Positions 24,101 to 31,759 are shown, counted from the stretch's first letter. The stretch: 64,000 nt of DNA from Lota lota (GCA_026745465.1 JACYXH010000583.1:62001-126000), one strand, 5' to 3'. The notes: generated from the sequence alone by a model not told the origin. Numbers and translations: made by a program.

Positions 24101-24983
24101 CCTCTCATTCACACCATGTCAACCACATCACTAAAACAGCCTTATCCCTCCTCTCATTCACACCATGTCAACCACATCACTAAAACAGCCTTATCCCTCC
24201 TCTCATTCACACCATGTCAACCACATCACTAAAACAGCCTTATCCCTCCTCTCATTCACACCATGTCAACCACATCACTAAAACAGCCTTATCCCTCCTC
24301 TCATTCACACCATGTCAACCACATCACTAAAACAGCCTTATCCCTCCTCTCATTCACACCATGTCAACCACATCACTAAAACAGCCTTATCCCTCCTCTC
24401 ATTCACACCATGTCAACCACATCACTAAAACAGCCTTATCCCTCCTCTCATTCACACCATGTCAACCACATCACTAAAACAGCCTTATCCCTCCTCTCAT
24501 TCACACCATGTCAACCACATCACTAAAACAGCCTTATCCCTCCTCTCATTCACACCATGTCAACCACATCACTAAAACAGCCTTATCCCTCCTCACATTC
24601 AGACTCATCCTTAAGATTTATGGATGTTTTATATATTCTGTATATTTTTCATCTCTTATAAATCCTTACCTCTTCTCAATAGACTGATTTCCATCTTTAA
24701 ACTGAGGAGGATGTTCCATAGACCGTTCACTCTTCATGGAGACACAGCTGGGTCCAGGGGAGTCTGCTCTCTCCTGCTGCTCTGGGCTTCAACACAACAC
24801 ACACACAGCTTTTACTCAGACTAATGATGGAGTCATGATATATCACTGCTGAGCTCTGAGATGGACAACAGTCACAGACAGTGAGAGATCCTCTTCTTAC
24901 CTCTTAGCTTTGCTCTGGCGGCCATGTTCCCCAGACAGAGTGGTTTTAGAGGTAGGACCCCCCTCCTCTATCTCCTCATTCAT
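6910..24983 (-). CDS. NLR gene 1: NLRC3-like FISNA-NACHT-LRR-B30.2 protein
   Basis: A predicted cytosolic pattern-sensing NLR of the teleost NLR-C class. Coding exons in transcript order: 24983-24901, 24786-24670, 23060-22944, 21827-21758, 21572-21344, 18959-17174, 15587-15414, 14923-14750, 12865-12692, 10405-10232, 9075-8902, 8725-8679, 7508-6910. All have GT/AG borders and matching phases, summing to 3918 nt (1305 aa plus stop). Order of parts: short charged leader, two 39-aa repeats, helical death-fold-like exon, FISNA-NACHT with Walker A GVAGIGKT and Walker B FILDGLDE, five LRRs, linker, PRY-SPRY. The start is the ATG just after the exon border, shared with gene 2. The ORF looks intact. 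A non-coding first exon probably ends at 25849. Exon joins are inferred by eye; the family call is firm. Confidence 0.85.
7545..7592. repeat. (CAT)n microsatellite
   Basis: CAT/ATG trinucleotide run in the intron before the B30.2 exon. It is also present before the other two B30.2 exons (50793-50810, 59836-59878). Confidence 0.9.
8030..8520. repeat. 31/41-bp minisatellite in NLR1 intron
   Basis: Alternating 31- and 41-bp units built on TATATATACATAGACATG. The same array occurs in the equivalent intron of gene 2 (49370-50282, longer) and beside the orphan B30.2 exon (60410-60600, shorter). Confidence 0.95.
8679..8725 (-). CDS. NLR1 47-bp linker exon between LRR and B30.2
   Basis: Encodes (S)[15 protein letters not shown] and splits the codon for Y with the next exon, giving [12 protein letters not shown], the classic junction of fish NLR-B30.2 proteins. 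Acceptor CCCCAG, donor GTAAG. Confidence 0.8.
8902..9075 (-). CDS. NLR1 last LRR exon (174 bp)
   Basis: One ribonuclease-inhibitor-type LRR pair: [18 protein letters not shown], then [19 protein letters not shown]. It has the 174-bp length typical of these exons and phase 2 borders. It differs from the other four LRR exons but is nearly identical to 48822-48995 in gene 2. Confidence 0.9.
9077..9144. repeat. (CA)n microsatellite at LRR acceptor
   Basis: CA run that, read on the minus strand, forms the GT tract directly before the splice acceptor of the LRR exon. Gene 2 has the same arrangement at 48785-48820. Confidence 0.95.
9411..9980. repeat. 79/85-bp minisatellite with telomere-like CCCTAA
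   Basis: About 6-7 units built on CACATCAGCTGGCCAGAG. Units differ by whole 6-bp steps in a CCCTAACCCTAACCCT stretch. It is found again at 12165-12443 and, inverted, at 48035-48690 in gene 2. Confidence 0.95.
10232..10405 (-). CDS. NLR1 LRR exon 4 (174 bp)
   Basis: Encodes [18 protein letters not shown] then [19 protein letters not shown], a complete LRR unit. Acceptor GTGTGAAG, donor CAG/GTCAGT. Nearly identical to the exons at 12692, 14750 and 15414. Confidence 0.9.
10406..11163. other. NLR1 LRR intron, AT-rich then CpG-rich
   Basis: No exon. Positions 11050-11163 begin the CpG-rich module that also occurs at about 13215, 15880 and 47420 (minus). Confidence 0.5.
11164..11256 (+). CDS. Small conserved ORF, signal-peptide-like (copy 1)
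   Basis: 30 aa starting [18 protein letters not shown], antisense to NLR gene 1. One of four nearly identical copies (13340-13450, 15958-16068, 47343-47251). A hydrophobic core after a basic start looks like a signal or membrane anchor. The downstream half of the module is missing here, with a hAT remnant in its place. Protein status is unproven; I do not recognise it. Confidence 0.25.
   Translation: MNRFFLTGFIIALAIRELLSASAVSVYNDL
11655..12106 (+). mobile_element. hAT DNA transposase C-terminal fragment
   Basis: The first part (11655-11849) reads [20 protein letters not shown] and ends at a stop. A shifted frame then gives [11 protein letters not shown], and another gives [19 protein letters not shown] followed by [11 protein letters not shown] and [14 protein letters not shown]. 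These are hallmarks of the hAT dimerisation region ([10 protein letters not shown]-type motif). At least two frame changes and a stop show it is dead. It sits in an LRR intron of NLR gene 1 in antisense orientation; terminal repeats were not found. Confidence 0.7.
12165..12443. repeat. 85-bp telomere-like minisatellite, 3 copies
   Basis: Same unit as 9411-9980, here in the intron upstream of the 12692 LRR-unit copy. It shows that LRR exon and flanking intron were duplicated together. Confidence 0.95.
12692..12865 (-). CDS. NLR1 LRR exon 3 (174 bp)
   Basis: Same LRR as at 10232-10405 with one or two base changes; same splice borders and phase. Confidence 0.9.
13340..13450 (+). CDS. Small conserved ORF, signal-peptide-like (copy 2)
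   Basis: 36 aa ([18 protein letters not shown]... ending CAWMC) in a CpG-rich stretch of an LRR intron, antisense to the NLR. The first 22 residues are invariant among the four copies. Function unknown. Confidence 0.3.
   Translation: MNRFFLTGFIIALAIRELLSASALSVYNNDLCAWMC
13583..13813 (+). CDS. Conserved unknown basic ORF (copy 1 of 3)
   Basis: From [22 protein letters not shown], then [17 protein letters not shown] and [20 protein letters not shown]; 76 aa here, with ends differing among copies. The frame is also open upstream into [17 protein letters not shown], behind a possible acceptor (GTTGCAG), so it might be a spliced exon joined to the small ORF 130 bp upstream. Copies at 16251-16466 and 47099-46827 are nearly identical. 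Not recognised. It could equally be untranslated CpG-rich DNA. Confidence 0.3.
   Translation: MKKLESRDDLRQGNRALPDPLLWTILVRYSDDLYPVQRMLRRLANQASFTPNDQNIPTRTETRIKQSPNPLSPVLI
13814..14749. other. NLR1 LRR intron, rest of repeated module
   Basis: Positions 13840-14060 (TCTCTCCTTTTTCCCG, CCTATTGGTTAAACCC) are shared with 16450-16640 and, inverted, with 46610-46830. An inverted CCAAT (ATTGG) is conserved near 13990. The remainder is AT-rich with no coding signal. Confidence 0.5.
14750..14923 (-). CDS. NLR1 LRR exon 2 (174 bp)
   Basis: Same LRR sequence and borders as its neighbours. Its upstream intron is short (490 bp) and lacks the small-ORF module. Confidence 0.9.
15414..15587 (-). CDS. NLR1 LRR exon 1 (174 bp)
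   Basis: First LRR after the NACHT exon; reads [18 protein letters not shown] with a single silent-looking change near its start. Joins KASKTS from the NACHT exon through a split Leu codon. Confidence 0.9.
15958..16068 (+). CDS. Small conserved ORF, signal-peptide-like (copy 3)
   Basis: 36 aa, [18 protein letters not shown]... ending CARMC; differs from copy 2 by a few residues (A/E, N/S, W/R). Antisense in an NLR1 intron. Confidence 0.3.
   Translation: MNRFFLTGFIIALAIRELLSASEVSVYNSDLCARMC
16251..16466 (+). CDS. Conserved unknown basic ORF (copy 2 of 3)
   Basis: 71 aa from ATG; identical to copy 1 through [10 protein letters not shown] and then diverges because a stretch present in the other copies is missing. 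183 bp downstream of the small ORF, as in the other full modules. Confidence 0.3.
   Translation: MKKLESRDDLRQGNRALPDPLLWTILVRYSDDLYPVQRMLRRLANQASFTPNDQNIPNTNKTIPKSTLYRE
16467..16984. other. NLR1 intron after NACHT exon, AT-rich
   Basis: Shares 16470-16860 with the equivalent intron of gene 2 (46420-46800, inverted). No gene seen. Confidence 0.5.
16985..17175. repeat. Degenerate minisatellite copying the NACHT splice donor
   Basis: About two to three units of roughly 80-90 bp, each with a piece like CCTACAGAGATGTTTTG. On the minus strand this is the end of the NACHT exon plus its GT donor. A related piece occurs near 15820. Each unit therefore carries a decoy donor; the gene 2 counterpart is 45945-46265. 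Confidence 0.7.
17174..18959 (-). CDS. NLR1 FISNA-NACHT exon (1786 bp)
   Basis: A single large exon between ATTTAG and CT/GTACGT. It begins with the fish-specific FISNA part ([20 protein letters not shown], then [17 protein letters not shown]), followed by NACHT: Walker A GVAGIGKT, a [11 protein letters not shown] stretch, Walker [10 protein letters not shown] and the sensor-type ITTRPAAA. It ends with the winged-helix and helical region through KASKTSL. No internal stop. NACHT is the ATP-binding oligomerisation engine of NLRs. Highly similar to 44161-45955. Confidence 0.95.
18960..19454. other. NLR1 intron before NACHT exon
   Basis: No gene. About 19230-19400 is shared, inverted, with 43720-43880 in the same intron of gene 2. 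Confidence 0.5.
19455..19850. repeat. 35-bp minisatellite, about 11 copies
   Basis: Unit built on GGTGTTTACATCACATCATA; very uniform. Not found in gene 2, so it expanded after the duplication or was lost there. Confidence 0.95.
19843..20879 (+). mobile_element. LTR-like repeat, possibly solo LTR (fossil)
   Basis: About 1 kb with ends reading TGTAGT and ACGACA, a CCAAT-type box, a possible TATA region and AATAAAG about 70 bp before the right end. This layout suits a retroelement LTR. No internal coding part or target duplication is visible. Related copies: 36968-37673 and, inverted, 41916-43500. The family was not recognised. Its presence in the same intron of both NLR genes dates it before their duplication. 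Confidence 0.45.
20880..21255. repeat. 47-bp minisatellite, about 8 copies
   Basis: Unit built on ACCCTACATATCTGGATC and ACCATTTAACCTGA. Gene 2 has about five copies, inverted, at 41680-41915. Confidence 0.95.
21344..21572 (-). CDS. NLR1 helical death-fold-like exon (229 bp)
   Basis: Reads [19 protein letters not shown], then [14 protein letters not shown] and a [20 protein letters not shown] stretch. This is the charged helical domain that precedes FISNA in many fish NLRC3-like proteins and resembles a pyrin-type death fold. Two codons longer than the gene 2 copy. Confidence 0.85.
21758..21827 (-). CDS. NLR1 70-bp linker exon
   Basis: Encodes [19 protein letters not shown] and TELIK, bridging the N-terminal repeats and the helical exon. 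Acceptor CTCCACAG, donor GTGTGTAA. Phase fits both neighbours. Confidence 0.8.
22055..22872. repeat. 49-bp minisatellite, about 16 copies
   Basis: Unit built on CACACCATGTCAACCACATC. A second array of the same unit is at 23647-24592. Each array lies just 3' (in transcript sense) of a 117-bp exon, so exon and array were duplicated as a block. Confidence 0.95.
22944..23060 (-). CDS. NLR1 N-terminal repeat exon 2 (117 bp)
   Basis: 39-aa repeat [20 protein letters not shown] through [11 protein letters not shown]. Such repeats in variable number are known at the N-terminus of teleost NLR-C proteins. Acceptor TTTCTAG, donor GTGAGG. Confidence 0.85.
23300..23546 (+). mobile_element. tRNA-derived SINE
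   Basis: Box A (TAGCTCAGGAGGTAGAG) and box B (GGTTGCTAGTTCGATCC) 34 bp apart, a body, and the widespread teleost tail ending TTTGGATAAAAGCATCTGC. It is inserted in an NLR1 intron between a repeat exon and the second minisatellite array. The box B stem is not a functional tRNA. Flanking 23100-23300 and 23547-23640 look like two halves of an unidentified older sequence. Confidence 0.8.
23647..24592. repeat. 49-bp minisatellite, about 19 copies
   Basis: Same unit as 22055-22872, in the intron between the two N-terminal repeat exons. Confidence 0.95.
24670..24786 (-). CDS. NLR1 N-terminal repeat exon 1 (117 bp)
   Basis: 39-aa repeat [20 protein letters not shown] through [11 protein letters not shown]. 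Acceptor GTTGAAG, donor GTAAGG. Same phase as its partner. Confidence 0.85.
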
Positions 24984-24997
24984 AGTAGACTGGAGAC
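24901..24997 (-). CDS. NLR1 first coding exon
   Basis: ATG at 24983 opens [18 protein letters not shown] and [10 protein letters not shown] to a GTAAGA donor. 14 nt of 5' UTR follow the TGTCCAG acceptor. Near-identical to 38705-38801. The start is supported by this conservation. Confidence 0.85.
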
Positions 24998-25848
24998 CTG
25001 GACACAAACACAACTCATTGATCACTTCATTTGCCTTTTCAACTTTAGCTGTTTATTGAAAGAGTAGATCATTGTAACTACATCAAACTAAAGCGTTATA
25101 GACGTCATAGACCATCAATATTAACCCCTAACATAACCACACTGACCTCACTACAGTGCAGATGTGTACAGCATATAAGAAGATTAAACACCTTGGAGAC
25201 TGGAACTGTGCTTAAACTAATACTATTGTCCTGAAAAAAAACGAATCGTAGTACAATTAAAAGTAAACAAGGCTTGAATCATTTGGCCACTGGAATAAAG
25301 TCTGAATTCACTTTACTGAACCACAGATTCCATCTAAATCAACTGGTGAAGCTCAATACATCTCTATGGTATCCTCTTATTATCGTGATATAATAGTTTA
25401 TTTCAGCATTACGAGGAGGCGCTGGCCAACGAGTCTCTTTCTCTCCCTCTCTGGCTCCAGCTGTGGTTTAAACCATAGGAACAGAGTCTATACCCGCAGG
25501 AACCCCCCTGTGAAAGTGGTACAGTCCAGCAACACGTCACCAGGAGGATTTATAAACGGGCCCATCCCCAGTCGCTATGCACTAATATTTAACTTGTGAT
25601 TTAAATATAAGGACATTCAAAGGACTTCTGTCACATCCTTCTTTTCAAATCACTTGAATATTGAACGCAATGTTAAATTGACCACATGGCTCAGAAAAGA
25701 ACAATATATTAAACATTAAACTAACGTTGTATTTCTCTATAGTAAAATGTAATTGATAAGCGTTACACGGAACCGTTTCCCAAGATTAAATCATTTAATA
25801 TACCAATAACCTAAAGACAATATAAACTGCAGTAAACTGTAGGCTTAC
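24998..25848 (-). other. NLR1 intron 1
   Basis: No exon. Positions 25080-25200 match gene 2 at 38515-38630. A GC-richer insert at 25390-25580 is not shared with the 28.2-kb promoter copy and is unidentified. Confidence 0.5.
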
Positions 25849-26090
25849 CTTATCTATTCTGTGATTAAAATGTGTTCCCATACAGTATAAAGTTATAAAT
25901 GAATAAATGTAAGGGAATAAAAGGAGGTTAAAGTGCTCCTAAATCAAGTAAATCAGGTAAAAAGATTAAAAGTGGATCTAGAGAGAGTTTGAGCTTCAGG
26001 GATCCTCACTGCGGAAGACTGAAGTTAAAATGAGGAGATAGGCTTGAACGTCTCGGGAGGACGGTCATCTGGCATCACGTGTTTTCAGGG
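25849..26090 (-). promoter_or_regulatory. NLR1 promoter and non-coding first exon (copy A)
   Basis: A likely 5' UTR exon ends at 25849 with donor AAG/GTAAGCC. Upstream (higher coordinates) is a CACGTG E-box at 26076-26081. Strongly similar blocks: 28182-28382 and 36155-36489. No clear TATA box. The transcription start is not determined. Confidence 0.55.
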
Positions 26091-26104
26091 AAAGCGATGC
26101 TTAC

Positions 26105-26193
26105 TCATGCATGCATTAACGCGCACACACTGACGCACGCACACGCACACACACAATCACACACAATATCACACACACACACACACACACACT

Positions 26194-26247
<54 letters not shown>
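26105..26247. repeat. (CA)n microsatellite, compound
   Basis: CA runs with TCA interruptions, upstream of the NLR1 promoter. Gene 2 has a GT tract in the mirrored place (35850-36116). Confidence 0.95.
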
Positions 26248-26250
<3 letters not shown>

Positions 26251-26670
26251 TAGGAGTCTCTCCGCTCCTCAAGGCTTTTCGTGGCAGAGAGCAGCGCATT
26301 ACATCATCTAGTCCCCTGCTCGTATACTCGTACTCGTCAGGGTGTGTCGTGCGCGATCACGCGGTTGTCTCTCCCTCGCCTCTCCCTCTTCCCACAGAGC
26401 AGGTAGACCCGTCTTCTTCTTTTCTGACCAAAAAGAAGACATCTGAGGAACAGGTCGTTATATCCACGTATTTTCGTCACCCACATAGCGCTTGTGTGTT
26501 TAAATGATTTATGATTCAAATCAATTGGTTTAATATTCTCAAGACGTTTAAATGATTCATGTAGGCCTATAGCTTCATTCTCCACGTTACTAGCTAGAGT
26601 TGAATAAAACTACAGTTATGAAGGCTATTTGTATAGGACTGCTGTGTTGTGGTTGCACTTTTATTGTTTT

Positions 26671-27198
26671 TGTTACGAGAGCCTCTGCCTCCACCTAGCA
26701 GTGCCGGCTGCCACTACACCCTGTGCCTTTGTTTACCTCCCTGTCATCAACTAACCACGTGCACCCCGCTCTACACTCCTGCCTGCAATCATCCAATCAA
26801 TGCACCCTATTTACTCCCCGGATTCCTAGCAGCCGGCGCCAGTTCGTTGTCAACACTCCCAGAGTTCGTTACGTCGTACCCGCATACTTAGACCTGCTTC
26901 CCTGTTCTCGCTTGTCCCTAGCCTGTTCTCTCCCTTTGTTCAGTTCTCCCCGGATCCCTCTACGTTACCTGCTCCCCGATCGCCTGACTGCCTTCACGTG
27001 AACGACCCCTCGCCTGTCTGACTACCCGCCTGCCTTCACCCACTGCCTACCTGCCGTCCGCCCGTTACGAGCCCCGCCTGCATGACTATCCACCTGCCTA
27101 GCCCTTGCCTGTACCTCTGAGAAATAAATCCCTTTTCAAACCCGCTCCCTTCCCAGCCGTGTGTGTTCTGCATTTGGGTCTTAGTTCGAACCTTAACA
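26671..27198 (+). mobile_element. Solo LTR, Ty3/Gypsy related (fossil)
   Basis: 528 bp from TGTTACGAGAG to CCTTAACA, flanked on both sides by the 5-bp duplication GTTTT (26666-26670 and 27199-27203). Related to, but clearly diverged from, the LTRs at 52717 and 57135, sharing a CAGCCGGCGCCAGTTCG piece. The paralogous flanks at 5740 and 52470 lack it, so it landed after the flank was duplicated. Confidence 0.85.
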
Positions 27199-27235
27199 GT
27201 TTTATATCGTGGTTATCATCGTTTTGATGTTCTAA

Positions 27236-27350
<115 letters not shown>

Positions 27351-27354
27351 CAAA

Positions 27355-27535
27355 CCCGGAGTGCTGCTTCCTCTACTTCCTACTCTGACTGAATCCGCTG
27401 TCTGCTGCTCTCATAGCTCTGCTGCTCGTGTGTGCATTGTGCGCGTGCACGCCGGGGCGCGTTCCTGCAGCGAGCGTAGCGGCAATAAACACATCTGTTC
27501 TCTCTTCTTCTTTTGTTGAATGTTGGATCGGGGCT
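27355..27535 (-). repeat. CpG-rich repeat module, copy 2 (inverted)
   Basis: Reverse complement of the module at 5333-5515, joined to the inverted 88-bp satellite exactly as in copy 1. Confidence 0.8.
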
Positions 27536-27985
27536 GGAGCTTTGTTCTTTATTATTCGTTGGTTCCTATAACTATATAAGCCTAATTATAAAGGGTAATG
27601 AAGGTTTAATAGAAGAGTTGTCAACAGCTTTATTCTTTATTATTCGTTGGTTCCTATAACTATATAAGCCTAATTTTAAAGGGTAATGAAGGTTTAATAG
27701 AAGAGTTCTCAACAGCTTTATTCTTTATTATTCGTTGGTTCCTATAACTATATAAGCCTATTTATAAAGGCCAATGAAGGTTTAATAGAAGAGTTCTCAA
27801 CAGCTTTATTCTTTATTATTCGTTGGTTCCTATAACTATATAAGCCTAATTATAAGGGGTAATGAAGGTTTAATAGAATATTTCTCAACAGCTTTATTCT
27901 TTATTATTCGTTGGTTCCTATAACTATATAAGCCTAATTATAAAGGGTAATGAAGGTTTAATAGAAGAGTTCTCAACAGCTTTGT
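27536..27985 (-). repeat. 88-bp satellite, about 5 copies (locus 2, inverted)
   Basis: Same unit as 4380-5332 in opposite orientation. Confidence 0.95.
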
Positions 27986-28181
27986 TATAACAGTACAGAT
28001 GCATTTTAAAAACAGACATACTCTCTATATTCTGTATTTTTTAGATAGTGTCAGGGGACTTATTTCAAAATGCTACATTTATTTATTTAATGCCACATTT
28101 GTTTATTTCAGGGGACTTTTATTTCATAATGCTAAAGTTTTGTATAAAATGCCACATTTTTTGTCGTAAATGAGTTTTACG

Positions 28182-28665
28182 TTCAAGCCTACCTCCTCAT
28201 TTTAACTTCAGCCTTCCGCAGTGAGGATCCCTGAAGCTCAAACTCTCTCTAGATCCACTTTTAATCCCTTTTACCTTATTTACTTGATTTAGGAACACTT
28301 TAACCTCCTTTTATTCCCTTGCATTTATACTTTTATAACTTTATACTGTATGGGAACACATTTTAATCACGGAATAGATAAGGTAAGCCTACAGTTTACT
28401 ACAGTTTATATTGTCTTTAGGTTATTGGTATATTAAATTATTTAATCTTGAGAAATGGTTCCGTGTAACGCTTATCAGTTACATTTTACAGACACATTTT
28501 AACTATGTTAGTTTAATGTTTAATATATTGTTCTTTTCTGATCCATGTGGTAAATTAAACATTGCGTTCAATATTTAAGTGATTAATTTGTCTTGATGCT
28601 AGTCAAAATGAAAAGAAGGACGTGACAGAAGTCCTTTGAATGTCCTTATATTTAAATCTATTCAT
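28182..28665 (+). promoter_or_regulatory. Duplicate NLR 5' UTR exon and intron start (copy B)
   Basis: 28182-28382 matches the NLR1 non-coding exon closely, including donor GATAAG/GTAAGCC, and similarity runs on into intron 1 to about 28650. The CACGTG-bearing upstream part is missing. It faces the TRIM gene 1.8 kb downstream on the same strand. It may be dead, or may serve as an alternative first exon for TRIM. Confidence 0.5.
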
Positions 28666-28850
28666 CCTGCCCCGATCCAACATTCAACAAAAGAAGAAGA
28701 GAGAACAGATCTGTTTATTGCCGCTACGCTCGCTGCAGGAACGCGCCCTGGCGTGCACGCGCACAGTGCACACACGAGCAGCAGAGCTATGAGAGCAGCA
28801 GACAGCGGATTCAGTCAGAGGAGGAAGTAGAGGAAGCAGCGCTCCGGGTT
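28666..28850 (+). repeat. CpG-rich repeat module, copy 3
   Basis: Very close to 5333-5515. Followed by a short GT/G run at 28857-28895. Confidence 0.8.
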
Positions 28851-28895
28851 TGGGGAGTGTGTGTGTGTGTGTGGGGGGGGGGGTTGTGTGTGTGT

Positions 28896-29385
28896 CAGGG
28901 TCGATCAACGCCGATGAATCCCAGTTACATCCCAGGTCAATAAGGAGCAGGTAGGGGTTAGACAGTACAGAGACAGGTCATTAAGGAGCAGGTAGGGGTT
29001 AGACAGTACAGAGACAGGTCATTAAGGAGCAGGTAGGGGTTAGACAGCACAGAGACAGGTCATTAAGGAGCAGGTAGGGGTTAGACAGTACAGAGACAGG
29101 TCATTAAGGAGCAGGTAGGGGTTAGACAGTACAGAGACAGGTCATTAAGGAGCAGGTAGGGGTTAGACAGTACAGAGACAGGTCATTAAGGAGCAGGTAG
29201 GGGTTAGACAGTACAGAGACAGGTCATTAAGGAGCAGGTAGGGGTTAGACAGTACAGAGACAGGTCATTAAGGAGCAGGTAGGGGTTAGGGGGCATCTTT
29301 CTGCCTACAGGTTGGACTACGGACATTGGGGATCAAACCCAGAACCTTTCAGCCTGGAGTCAAGCACCCGGTTATCGTTGAAATA
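28896..29385 (-). mobile_element. SINE with internally expanded 41-bp minisatellite
   Basis: On the minus strand a tRNA-like head with a box B-like GGTTCTGGGTTTGATCCCC (near 29330-29350) leads into CCAACCTGTAGGCA. About nine 41-bp repeats (29290-28933) follow, then a tail of GGGATTCATCGGCGTTGATC type. The repeat unit is the one that fills 1-640. It is the clearest sign that the minisatellite grew out of a SINE body. Confidence 0.6.
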
Positions 29386-30141
29386 ATAGTTTTTCATTCT
29401 TCTGTTTTAGGATTGGTCCTAAATCTGAAGTGTCCCTGGGTAACTTTAACGGTAGGCATCTTATTATTATTACTATTCTATAGGCTACTTTATTTATATT
29501 ATAATGATTAAATAATTCACCCTGTCATGAGTATTTAAATAACTTCCCATGTTGTAGACAGTGTGGCTTTGTGTCATTAGGATAACGTTGTATTTGACGC
29601 TCTAGATAGTGTTCAGGGACTTACAGAATAAGTGCTTCCATGTTAACTCATATCTCAGACCTCTGAAAGCGTTGTGACACTCGGCTGTTTCAGCTGGCCA
29701 GGAGTCAGAGACTGCTCACCCTATGCTAACGTTGTTTTAGGACACATCGTTACCTTATTGTAGACAACAATTGATAGAAATGTGCTTTGAGAATGAATTA
29801 TTACTTTAATTTAAATGCAAAATGACCAAAGTAACACGACGTGGAGGCACTTCTCTCTTTCTGGAGACACAGAACAACACTTTATAAACTAAATAGTCTG
29901 ACAGAAACCTTATCAGGTGAGTCCAACATGTTGACTATAATCCTCATGAAGCTGTCCTGTCTGCAGGGCTTCATGTTGTACCTCCTGTTGGATGAAGATT
30001 TCTGATTGAAACAACACCAATATATAATACATAAAACCCACACATTAGAATGAGTTAAAACTTGTATTTGACCATTGTAATAAATTATGAAAACTAATGT
30101 AATGGTCACTTGATTTAACTTGATTAAATTGTTTTCTAGGA
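29386..30141 (+). other. TRIM upstream region
   Basis: AT-rich, with no coding sequence. A TTGTTTTCTAG acceptor ends at 30139, two bases before the TRIM start codon, so a non-coding first exon lies upstream; its position was not determined. Confidence 0.5.
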
Positions 30142-31759
30142 ATGGCCTCTGCTACTTCCTGTTATGAAGAAGACTTTTCGTGTTCCATCTGTCTGGATGT
30201 GTTCAACAGCCCAGTTACCACACCATGTGGACACAACTTCTGTAGAACCTGTATTACGTCGTTCTGGGATGACCAAGTCCAGTACAAATGTCCTGTTTGC
30301 AACGAGCTTTACCTCACAAGACCTGATGGTCAATACCTTCATATCAGGGATGGTTGATCGGTTTAGAAGTTCTGTACGAGTCAAAGAGCAGCCTTGTGTT
30401 GAACCAGGAGAAGTTCCCTGTGACGTCTGTACTGGGACCCAGCTGAAGGCCGTGAAGTCCTGCCTAGTGTGTTTTACCTCTTACTGCCACACCCACCTGG
30501 AGCCTCATCAGAGAGTCGCAGGCCTGAAGAGACATCGGCTGGTCGACCCTATGGACCGTCTGCAAGACAGGATGTGTAAGAAACACGACCGACTTCTGGA
30601 GCTCTTCTGTCAGACTGAGCAGGTGTGTGTGTGTGTGTACTGCACAGTGTTAGACCACAAGTCACATCCTGTTGTACCTCTAAAAGAGGAATATGAAGTG
30701 AAGACGGCCCAGCTGGGGAAGATAGATTCTAAAGTTCAGCAGTTGATCCAGGAGAGACAACGAAAGATACAGGAGATCAAAGACACAGTAGATCGCAGCA
30801 AAGCAGAGGCAGACAGAGAGATAGCTGATGGTGTGCAGGTCCTCACTGCTCTGAAGCGCTCTATTGAGAAGTGCCAGGATGATCTCAACCAAACGGTTAA
30901 AGAGAAACTAAAATCCACGGAGAAATTGGCTGAAGGCCTCATGAAAGAGCTGGAGCAGGAAATAGAAGATCTGACCAATAGAAGCTCAGAGGTGAAGCAG
31001 CTCTCACACACTAAAGACCACCTCCACTTCCTCCAGACCTTCAGATCCCTGAAGGATCCTCCACCCATCAGGGACTGGACAACGGTGGATGTCCGTCCTC
31101 CGTCACACGTAGGGACCTTGAGGAGATCCCTGGATCAGCTGGAGGAGACACTGAACATGGAGATGAAGAAGCTGTGTGCTGCTGAACTGAAGAGGGTCCA
31201 GCAGTATGAAGTAGATGTGACTCTGGATCCTGATACAGCTCCACCCCAGCTCATCCTGTCTGAGGATGGGAAACAAGTCCATGATGGAGGTGTAGTGAAG
31301 ACCCTCCCAGACAACCCTAAGAGATTTACACGGTATCTATGTGTTCTCACGAGGCAGAGCTTCTCCTCAGGAAGATTTTACTTTGAGGTCAAGGTTAAAG
31401 ACAAGACTAAATGGTGTTTAGGAGTGGCCAGAGAGTCCATCAACAGAAAAGATCAGATCATGTTGACCCCTGAGACAGGTTACTGGACTCTTATCTTCAT
31501 CAAGGATGTGTTGACATTTAATGGTAACCCTGAAGTCTCTCTCCCTCTGAGAGCTGAGCTCCAGAAGGTGGGGGTGTTTGTTGATTATGATGAGGGTCTG
31601 GTCTCCTTCTATGATGTGGAGGCCAAGGTTCATATCTACTCTGCTACTGGCTGCACCTTTAGTGAGCCTCTCTATCCATTCCTCGGTCCAGGGATCTATG
31701 TTTATAAAGGTAAAAACTCTGCCCCCCTGATCATCTCACCTGTCAATCATACAGACTAG
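30142..31759 (+). CDS. TRIM E3 ligase-like gene (bloodthirsty/TRIM39-like), frameshifted
   Basis: RING finger from MASATSCYEEDFSCSICLD to KCPVC (30142-30300, C3HC4), a B-box1-like CDVC...CLVC..YC..H stretch, and B-box2 (CKKHDRLLELFC...H). A long coiled coil lies at about 30680-31000. PRY-SPRY (VDVTLDPDTAPPQL ... FYFEVKVKDKTKWCLGVA ... GKNSAPLIISPV) ends at TAG 31759. RING-type TRIMs transfer ubiquitin and often act in antiviral defence. The RING frame stops at 30355-30357. The rest is open one base over, the switch lying near 30328, where family members read RPDLQVNTF. So this is a pseudogene, a RING-only 71-aa product, or an assembly error. Everything after the RING is intact in one exon. 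Confidence 0.85.

Noticed and set aside
22055-24592. CRISPR-like array
   Set aside because: The 49-bp units are directly tandem with no unique spacers, in a vertebrate intron.
30164-30345. Start of the 531-aa frame as the TRIM N-terminus
   Set aside because: Its first 60 residues are the RING codons read in the wrong frame; the RING frame starts at 30142.
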